A stretch of DNA of 64,000 nucleotides from F1-120-MAGs118 sp013360535 (GTDB lineage: Bacteria > Planctomycetota > UBA1135 > GCA-002686595), in NCBI GenBank assembly GCA_026647215.1, contig JAPKHC010000017.1:1-64000 (forward strand). Reading direction: 5' to 3'. The notes under the pieces were generated by a model. That model was not told where the DNA came from and searched no databases. It was given only the letters and a program-made list of their open reading frames with translations. The position numbers and the translations under genes are program-made. Below, piece after piece: positions 62,968-64,000 of the stretch. How positions within the stretch are numbered: position 1 is the first letter of the stretch; every line of letters begins with the position of its first letter.

Positions 62968-63063
62968 GCGCCGAGTCAGCGCTCCACCACGAGCGGCAGC
63001 TCGATCAGGCGGTCGTCGCCGGCGGAGACGTTCACGACGAGGTTGGGGAGCGGCTCGTAGCCC
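62968..63063. repeat. 96-bp direct repeat, copy 2
   Basis: Matches 58751-58846 at 94 of 96 positions, covering the same 3' coding end and stop of array member 5 and 8 bp beyond. Confidence 0.9.
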
Positions 63064-64000
63064 TTGAGATTGGGGAAGGAGAGCTCGTACTGGCCGGGCT
63101 CGGGGAACCAGACGCGCTCCTCGGCGACCTTGCCGGCCTGCAGATGAACACGTTCCTGATCGAGCTTCGGCACGAGCGAGAAGCTCGACACGCGCTGGAT
63201 CGGGAATCTCGAGGGGAACGGCATGCGCGCTCCGTTCGCCACGAGCTGGAAGCGCAGGCAGGGCGCGGGAACGACGGCGACGACGTGCTCGCCGGCGCCG
63301 TCGAGGCGCCGCGTCGTTCCTTCCGGCAAGTGGACCCGGGACTCGCGCGGGAACTGGAGTTCGATCGAGCTCGATGGCGACAGGATGTCGTAGATGTCGC
63401 GATGCGGGAACCGCGAGCGCGTCCGCGACTCGAGGGAGCCGCCGACATCGAACAGGGCCCTCCAGCAGAGCTTCTCCGGCCACTCCACGTCGCGCGAATC
63501 GACGGTGGAGAGCCGCACGCTGAACCTGGACGGCGCCGGAACGACGACGCGGCGGAGCTCGTCACCGCCCGGCGCCACGGTGAGCCTGGTGGCGAAGTTG
63601 AAGTCCCCGCTGACGCGCAGGACGTATTCGCCCGGAGAGACGAGCACTGGAGCCGTGCGACGGGAGGCGCGGTCGAACGGCAGATCCTCCTCGCCGAGAT
63701 ACTCCACCTCCGGCTCGAGTCGCGCCAGCTTGACCCAGCACCTCGGGGCGAGACCGTATTCAACAGCGACGTCCAGTTCGAACGCGCGCGTCACCGGAAG
63801 GGACGCCGCCTCGAAGTCGCTCTCGAGCTCGATCTGCGCATGTTCCCCGTCGACGAGCGAGAACCGCCCGCTCGCGAGCGGCGTCGAACGAATCAACCTC
63901 TCTCCGACGAGCTCCAGACGCGCGACGTGCTGCCCAGGGGCGAGCCCCGACATCTTTGCGGTGAGGAACGGCCCGCGGGCGTCAGCGCCGGAGTCGACCG
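62976..64000 (-). CDS. Beta-repeat exported protein, array member 5 (5' end outside window)
   Basis: At least 341 residues, open to the window edge, so the start and signal peptide lie beyond 64000. Collinear with the second half of array member 3: MSGLAPGQHVARL with FEGLAPGTYIAHF; VSPGEYVLRVSGDFNFATRL with VSPGDYELTVSGDLALRTI; RVWFPEPGQYELSF with RVWFPEPGEYELKF; and the same last residues (GDDRLIELPLVVER). Several internal stretches differ, so it is a paralogue with a homogenised 3' end and not a simple fresh copy. Confidence 0.78.
   Translation of the reverse strand, partial: VDSGADARGPFLTAKMSGLAPGQHVARLELVGERLIRSTPLASGRFSLVDGEHAQIELESDFEAASLPVTRAFELDVAVEYGLAPRCWVKLARLEPEVEYLGEEDLPFDRASRRTAPVLVSPGEYVLRVSGDFNFATRLTVAPGGDELRRVVVPAPSRFSVRLSTVDSRDVEWPEKLCWRALFDVGGSLESRTRSRFPHRDIYDILSPSSSIELQFPRESRVHLPEGTTRRLDGAGEHVVAVVPAPCLRFQLVANGARMPFPSRFPIQRVSSFSLVPKLDQERVHLQAGKVAEERVWFPEPGQYELSFPNLKGYEPLPNLVVNVSAGDDRLIELPLVVER

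Overview
The window is 64 kb of about 70% GC bacterial chromosome. It is almost fully coding, with roughly 46 genes, one tRNA, and no phage, insertion sequence or CRISPR array. Gene content points to Planctomycetota, probably a deep-branching high-GC lineage. The evidence is a DUF1573 protein, a Rho with a huge disordered N-terminus, many secreted proteins of unknown function, few Shine-Dalgarno sequences, and a secreted propeller with a Cys-rich C-terminal domain that I recall from planctomycete secretomes. This assignment is inference; a myxobacterium-like deltaproteobacterium is the main alternative.

Layout. 1-13.2 kb: a gene end on +, then on - a lipoprotein trypsin-like protease coupled to a secreted beta-propeller protein, the rho-glycosyltransferase pair, a TPR protein, a DUF454 membrane protein (+), tRNA-Pro(CGG), and a HEAT/VWA protein. 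13.4-21.3 kb: a membrane-anchored low-complexity protein diverges from an M28 peptidase-cupin pair; then selB (-), a YhcC-type radical SAM gene (+) and a zinc-ribbon coiled-coil gene (-). 21.6-25.2 kb: dnaG-rpoD, overlapping, the core of a macromolecular-synthesis operon. 25.9-28.5 kb: OmpA lipoprotein, SUMF1-like lipoprotein and rsmA in one overlapping run.

28.7-41 kb, all on -: a DUF1573 protein, then type IV pilus/type II secretion motor genes (GspE/PilB-A, PilT, GspE/PilB-B, PilC), a histidine kinase, two DUF21/CBS membrane proteins, a small secreted protein and a membrane-tethered HTH protein. 41.3-46.4 kb: a small lipoprotein and pyruvate phosphate dikinase on +, facing an M28 peptidase. 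46.6-52.7 kb (-): small protein, FtsQ-like POTRA protein, two unknown membrane proteins, rplM, rpsI, yebC, and a receiver/degenerate-GGDEF protein. 52.9-55 kb: a Ski2-like helicase (+).

55.1-64 kb: five large tandem genes on - encoding exported, membrane-anchored or lipidated proteins built from related beta-sandwich-like repeats; the fifth runs off the window. The third and fifth share an almost identical 96-bp 3' end, which signals recent duplication or gene conversion. This array is the best candidate for an undescribed system.

Two long palindromic elements of similar composition (around 33.8 and 46.5 kb) each sit 7-11 bp beyond a stop codon and look like a dispersed repeat family. Translational coupling through GTGA/ATGA overlaps is frequent.
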